A DNA stretch of 26,602 nucleotides from QHWT01 sp046726015 (GTDB lineage: Bacteria > Acidobacteriota > Vicinamibacteria > Vicinamibacterales > 2-12-FULL-66-21): positions 1 through 26,602 of the forward strand of contig JBKOZS010000001.1 of the NCBI GenBank assembly GCA_046726015.1, in the 5' to 3' direction. The translations under genes and the position numbers were made by a program. Below, in pieces: positions 23,552-26,602 of the stretch. A model generated the notes under the pieces. That model saw only the letters and a program-made list of their open reading frames with translations. It ran no database searches and was not told where the DNA came from. Numbering within the stretch: position 1 is the stretch's first letter; each line of letters starts with the position of its first letter.

Positions 23552-24343
23552 ATGCTGAACGAAACACTTTACAGAGAGCCACGGAAGGAGGGCCTGCACG
23601 TCCTCCAGCGTCGTGGTTCCGGGGGCGCACGCGAAATCACGACTTCGCGCCTCGTCCTCGGCGCCGGCGGCGAGTCGCGCTACGAATCCGCGGATGAAGA
23701 GACCGTCGTCGTCCTCCAGCAGGGCAAAGGGACGTTCATCGCGGGAAGCCAGAGCTGGCCCGTCAGCCGCAGCGACGTGTTCAAGGAACGGGCAACCGCC
23801 CTGTATGTGCCGCCCGGCACCCGGCTGACCGTCAAGGCCGACACATCGCTCGAGGCGATCCTCGTGTCGACGCCGGCCGAGAAGGGACTGCCGCCGATGC
23901 TGCTCACGCCGAACGACGTCCGCGTGAACGCGCGCGGACGGGACATCTACGCGCGCGAAGTGCACGACATCTTCGTCAACGACGACCGCGCGAAGCGGAT
24001 CATGGTCGGCGAAACGTACAACCCGCCCGGGCACTGGAGCAGCTATCCGCCGCATAAACACGATGGCAAGGACGGCGAGCCGGTGCTCGAGGAGGTCTAT
24101 TACTACCGCATCGCCCCGTCGCAAGGCTTCGGCCAGCAGATGCTCTACACTGCCGGCGGCGAATGCGTCGCCCACGTCGTCAAGGATGGCGATGCGGTGC
24201 TGCTGCCGTACGGCTACCATCCCGTCGCGTCGCCGCCGGGTTACAAGCTGTACTACCTGTGGGCGATGGCGGGCGCGCAGCGCAAGCTCGCGCTGCACGA
24301 GGATCCGGATCACAAGTGGGTCCACGACGCGCCGACGACGTAA
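23552..24343 (+). CDS. iolB: IolB-type 5-deoxy-glucuronate isomerase family protein
   Basis: A 263-residue double-cupin isomerase of the KduI/IolB family. ATG 23552 is chosen because AGGTGG precedes it and the N-terminus (MLNETLYREPRKEGLHVL) then matches the family; in-frame ATGs at 23465 and 23537 would add residues. The second cupin has GETYNPPGHWSSYPPHKHD with His168 and His170, LEEVYYYR with Glu180/Glu181, and GYHPV with His223, the metal-site set of IolB. IolB converts 5-deoxy-glucuronate to 2-deoxy-5-keto-gluconate in inositol breakdown, but no iolC, iolD or iolG is nearby. Next to KDG genes it may instead act like KduI on a 4-deoxy-5-keto-uronate from lyase products; that reassignment is inference. 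Confidence 0.88.
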   Translation: MLNETLYREPRKEGLHVLQRRGSGGAREITTSRLVLGAGGESRYESADEETVVVLQQGKGTFIAGSQSWPVSRSDVFKERATALYVPPGTRLTVKADTSLEAILVSTPAEKGLPPMLLTPNDVRVNARGRDIYAREVHDIFVNDDRAKRIMVGETYNPPGHWSSYPPHKHDGKDGEPVLEEVYYYRIAPSQGFGQQMLYTAGGECVAHVVKDGDAVLLPYGYHPVASPPGYKLYYLWAMAGAQRKLALHEDPDHKWVHDAPTT

Positions 24344-24448
24344 ACACGGCGAGGGCGGTGAGATCGGAGAGGGCGGCTATTTTTTGTTTCCAAAAAATGA
24401 CAGCGCTCTCTCTCCGTGGACGCGAGGTCACAGGCGCATCAAACTCTT
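24344..24448. repeat. GA-rich word stretch with A/T hairpin
   Basis: GGCGAGGG, GGCGGTGAG and GGAGAGGGCGG words precede a perfect hairpin ATTTTTTG-TTTC-CAAAAAAT (24379-24398), followed by CGCTCTCTCTCCGTGGACGCG. The order of purine words, A/T centre and complementary pyrimidine words resembles the element at 12867-12970. It separates the isomerase and aldolase genes; a terminator role is possible but the stem is all A/T. Confidence 0.4.
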
Positions 24449-25123
24449 ATGAGTACTCAAGACGCTACTCTGAATACGCGCGAAGCCATCGTTCGCGCCA
24501 TCCAGGATCTCGGCATCGTGGCGGTCATTCGCTTGCGCGATGCCGCGAAACTTCGCGGCGTCGTTGACGCGCTCGTCGAGGGGGGCGTCCGCGCCCTTGA
24601 AGTGACGATGAGCGTCCCGAACGCGGTGGCGCTCATCCGCGAGCTCGCGCCGACCATGCCCGAAGGTTTCCTGCTTGGCGCGGGAACGGTGACGGACGCC
24701 GCGACCGTGAACGCGGTGGTCGACGCCGGCGCGCGCTACATCGTCAGCCCGGTGTTCCGCCGCGAAGTGATCCGCGCGTGCCACGAACGCGGCGTCCCCG
24801 CCGCCCCCGGCTGCTTCACGCCAACGGAAATCCTCGATGCGCATGACGCGGGTGCAGACATCATCAAGGTGTTTCCAGCAACGGCGCTCGGGCCGCAGTA
24901 TATAAAAGATGTGCGCGCGCCCCTGCCGCAGGTGAAGCTGATGCCGACCGGCGGCGTCACCCCCGACAACGCGGGCGACTGGATTCGTGCCGGCGCGGTC
25001 GCGGTCGGCGTCGGGTCCGCGCTGCTCGATACCGCCGCAATCGAGAGCGGACGGTTCGAGGTGATCGCGGAGAAAGCGCGACGGATCGTGGCCAACGTCG
25101 CAGCCGCGAGGTCCGCGAAGTGA
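24449..25123 (+). CDS. eda: 2-keto-3-deoxy-6-phosphogluconate (KDPG) aldolase
   Basis: A 224-residue class I aldolase that splits KDPG to pyruvate and glyceraldehyde-3-phosphate. Start ATG 24449 (MSTQDATLNTREAIVRAIQD) fits the family length; GTG 24416 would add a nonconserved leader. Key motifs are GIVAVIRL, ALEVTMSVPNA (catalytic Glu), LLGAGTVTDA, YIVSPVF, the Schiff-base Lys140 in DIIKVFPATALGP and LMPTGGVTPDN. The stop overlaps the kinase start as GTGA. The related KDPGal aldolase DgoA has similar motifs and cannot be fully excluded, but the adjoining KDG kinase supports KDPG. Confidence 0.94.
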   Translation: MSTQDATLNTREAIVRAIQDLGIVAVIRLRDAAKLRGVVDALVEGGVRALEVTMSVPNAVALIRELAPTMPEGFLLGAGTVTDAATVNAVVDAGARYIVSPVFRREVIRACHERGVPAAPGCFTPTEILDAHDAGADIIKVFPATALGPQYIKDVRAPLPQVKLMPTGGVTPDNAGDWIRAGAVAVGVGSALLDTAAIESGRFEVIAEKARRIVANVAAARSAK

Positions 25124-26175
25124 CCCCTTCGACGGTGCTCAGGGCAGATGCAAAGGTTGTCACGTTTGGCGAGCTGATGCTGCGACTCAGTCCGCCGGGA
25201 TTCGAGCGGCTGTTTCAATCGCCGATCCTGTCAGCAACGTTCGGCGGGGGCGAGGCGAACGTCGCGGTCAGCCTCGCGCAGTTCGGGCTGGAGAGCCAGT
25301 ACGTCACGCGACTGCCGCCGAATGCGATTGGTGACGGCGCGCTGCGCGCGTTGCGCGCCGAAGGTGTCAGAACGGATTTCATCGCGCGCGGCGGCGACCG
25401 GCTGGGGATCTATTTCACCGAGACCGGCGCAAGCCAGCGAGCGTCCACCGTCATCTACGATCGCGCGCGTTCCGCTATCAGCGAAATGCCCGCTGACGCG
25501 ATCGCGTGGGACCGCGTGATGGCTGGAGCCGCCTGGTTCCACGTCACCGGCATCACGCCTGCGCTGGGCGAGAAAGGCACGGCCGCGACGAAGGCGGCGG
25601 TCACCGCCGCGAAACGCGCCGGCGCCAAAATCAGCGTCGACCTCAACTACCGCAAGAAGCTCTGGTCCGAAGCGCAGGCGCAGGCAACGATGCGTCCGCT
25701 GATGCGCGACGTGGATGTCGTGATTGCGAACGAAGAAGACCTGCAGACGGTGCTCGGCGTGCAGGTCGAGGGAGCGGACGTCACGTCGGGCACGCTTGAC
25801 GTCACAGGCTTCCGCGATGCCGCTGAACGCGTGACGCGGGAGTTCGGTCCGTCGATGGTGGCGATCACCCTGCGTGAAAGCCTCTCCGCGAGCGACAACG
25901 GCTGGAGCGCCGTGTTATGGGATGGCGCGACAAAGACGCTGCACCAGTCGCAGCATTACATGGTGCGTCTCGTCGATCGCATTGGTGGCGGAGACAGCTT
26001 CGCAGCCGGCCTGATTTACGGCCTCGTCACCGGCCGCTCGCATGAGGACTCACTGCGCTTCGCCGTTGCCGCAAGCGCACTCAAACAGACGATTCCCGGC
26101 GACTTCAACCGCGTCAGCATGTCTGAAGTGGACGCGCTGGCGAAAGGAGATGCATCCGGAAGAGTACAGCGATAG
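25120..26175 (+). CDS. kdgK: 2-keto-3-deoxygluconate kinase (PfkB family)
   Basis: A 351-residue PfkB-family sugar kinase that phosphorylates KDG to KDPG, the substrate of the upstream aldolase. GTG 25120 overlaps the aldolase stop. Motifs are VVTFGELMLRLSPPG, the first PfkB signature region FGGGEANVAVSLAQFG, SVDLNYRKKLWS (a KDG-kinase feature), VVIANEEDLQTVLG and the second PfkB signature DRIGGGDSFAAGLIYG, with the catalytic Asp in GGGDSF. It is the last gene before a tandem-repeat gap and the convergent sppA. Together with Eda it completes conversion of KDG to central metabolites. Confidence 0.95.
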   Translation: MTPSTVLRADAKVVTFGELMLRLSPPGFERLFQSPILSATFGGGEANVAVSLAQFGLESQYVTRLPPNAIGDGALRALRAEGVRTDFIARGGDRLGIYFTETGASQRASTVIYDRARSAISEMPADAIAWDRVMAGAAWFHVTGITPALGEKGTAATKAAVTAAKRAGAKISVDLNYRKKLWSEAQAQATMRPLMRDVDVVIANEEDLQTVLGVQVEGADVTSGTLDVTGFRDAAERVTREFGPSMVAITLRESLSASDNGWSAVLWDGATKTLHQSQHYMVRLVDRIGGGDSFAAGLIYGLVTGRSHEDSLRFAVAASALKQTIPGDFNRVSMSEVDALAKGDASGRVQR

Positions 26176-26203
26176 TCACTGCTGAATGAATGGAATGCCT
26201 TGC

Positions 26204-26259
26204 GTATTCGGTATTCGGTATTCGGTATTCGGTATTCGGTATTCGGTATTCGGCATTCG
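26204..26259. repeat. Heptanucleotide tandem repeat GTATTCG
   Basis: Seven perfect head-to-tail copies of GTATTCG occupy 26204-26252, followed by one variant copy GCATTCG. It sits between the convergent kdgK and sppA genes (26176-26278) with no other feature. Seven-base arrays are known in some bacteria as short tandemly repeated sequences; no function is implied here. Confidence 0.9.
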
Positions 26260-26268
26260 TCATTGACC

Positions 26269-26302
26269 ATGCCCAACGTCACCGAACGAATACGTTGGGC
26301 AT
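26269..26302 (-). terminator. Perfect 11-bp hairpin spanning the sppA stop codon
   Basis: ATGCCCAACGT (26269-26279) and ACGTTGGGCAT (26292-26302) are exact inverted copies with a 12-base loop that contains part of the sppA stop. It may end or protect the convergent transcripts. No T-tract follows on either strand. Confidence 0.4.
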
Positions 26303-26602
26303 CAGTGCGTGCGGCTCCCCTCTCCGAAATACCTGCAGCGGCGCAGTCAGCGTCTGCAGGACTTTCGGATTCGAGAAACCAAGCAGCGAGCCGAGCGTTG
26401 CCGCACCATCGGATGCAGCGAACGGACCACGGAGCACATCGTAGAAGGACTTCTTCGGCGGATACACCACCAGTTCCACTTCGGAATCCTGCGGGATCTT
26501 CGCGCGCTGCTTCGCCAGCGCGAGCGCCCGCTCCAGCCCTCCGAGCTCGTCGATGAGGCCGATGTCCTTTGCCTGGCGGCCGGTCCATACACGGCCCTGC
26601 GC
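26279..26602 (-). CDS. sppA: Signal peptide peptidase SppA, C-terminal part (5' partial)
   Basis: The last 107 residues of a minus-strand gene whose start lies beyond the right window edge. The sequence AQGRVWTGRQAKDIGLIDEL, then GGLERALALAKQ, is the conserved C-terminal segment of S49-family SppA (protease IV), a membrane-bound serine protease that degrades signal peptides. A variable tail (VELVVYPPKKSFYDVLRGPF onward) ends MPNVFVR. Catalytic Lys and Ser residues are upstream and not visible. It is convergent to kdgK and probably unrelated to the sugar locus. Confidence 0.88.
   Translation of the reverse strand, partial: AQGRVWTGRQAKDIGLIDELGGLERALALAKQRAKIPQDSEVELVVYPPKKSFYDVLRGPFAASDGAATLGSLLGFSNPKVLQTLTAPLQVFRRGEPHALMPNVFVR

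Noticed and set aside
24379..24398. Classical rho-independent terminator
   Set aside because: The stem is made almost entirely of A/T pairs with no GC stem before a T-run.
26204..26259. CRISPR array
   Set aside because: The units are only 7 bp and contiguous, with no spacers and no cas genes.
1..26602. tRNA or rRNA genes
   Set aside because: No cloverleaf with TTCGA/TTCAA-type arm in proper context and no rRNA-like conserved stretch was found.

Overview
The window is high-GC bacterial DNA, densely coding, with many ATGA/GTGA gene overlaps. An Oar-like TonB-dependent receptor with an N-terminal carboxypeptidase-regulatory domain, several secreted carbohydrate-active enzymes, Tat-exported enzymes and short word-like intergenic repeats suggest a soil-type Acidobacteriota (possibly Vicinamibacteria). 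The taxonomic guess is inference from gene style, not from a marker gene.

Layout. Positions 1-6644 (minus strand) carry a GH29 alpha-L-fucosidase, the TonB-dependent receptor and a secreted RIFT-barrel/helical-barrel protein (possible rhamnogalacturonan-lyase type) that runs off the left edge. A divergent control region (6645-6957) holds two 14-bp operator-like sites around a putative promoter, plus a large GGTTC/GAACC inverted array. Positions 6958-12853 (plus) form a tightly coupled trio: LacI-family regulator, a 1032-residue alginate-lyase-family/GH97 fusion, and a sodium:solute symporter. Positions 13023-18504 (plus) hold a two-helix membrane protein, GalT, a Tat-exported GH36-type alpha-galactosidase, an MFS carrier and a Tat-exported sugar isomerase-like TIM barrel. 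Positions 18568-23432 (minus) form a five-gene sugar-acid operon: SDR dehydrogenase, split altronate dehydratase (small and large), ExuT-like hexuronate carrier and a LarA-family nickel racemase/epimerase. Divergent from it are an IolB-type isomerase, KDPG aldolase and KDG kinase. The right edge holds the C-terminus of signal peptide peptidase SppA.

Reading it together: outer-membrane uptake (TonB receptor), periplasmic/extracellular depolymerisation (lyase-GH97 fusion, GH29, GH36, RIFT-barrel protein), inner-membrane import (SSS, two MFS carriers) and cytoplasmic catabolism through 2-keto-3-deoxygluconate (SDR, UxaA, KdgK, Eda) plus galactose (GalT). This is the outline of a locus for a uronate-, galactose- and fucose-containing heteropolysaccharide. 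Unusual points are the lyase-GH97 fusion, repeat-like DNA inside coding sequence at the fusion joint and in two hydrolase domains, the LarA-type enzyme coupled to ExuT, and an IolB isomerase without other recognisable myo-inositol genes beside it.
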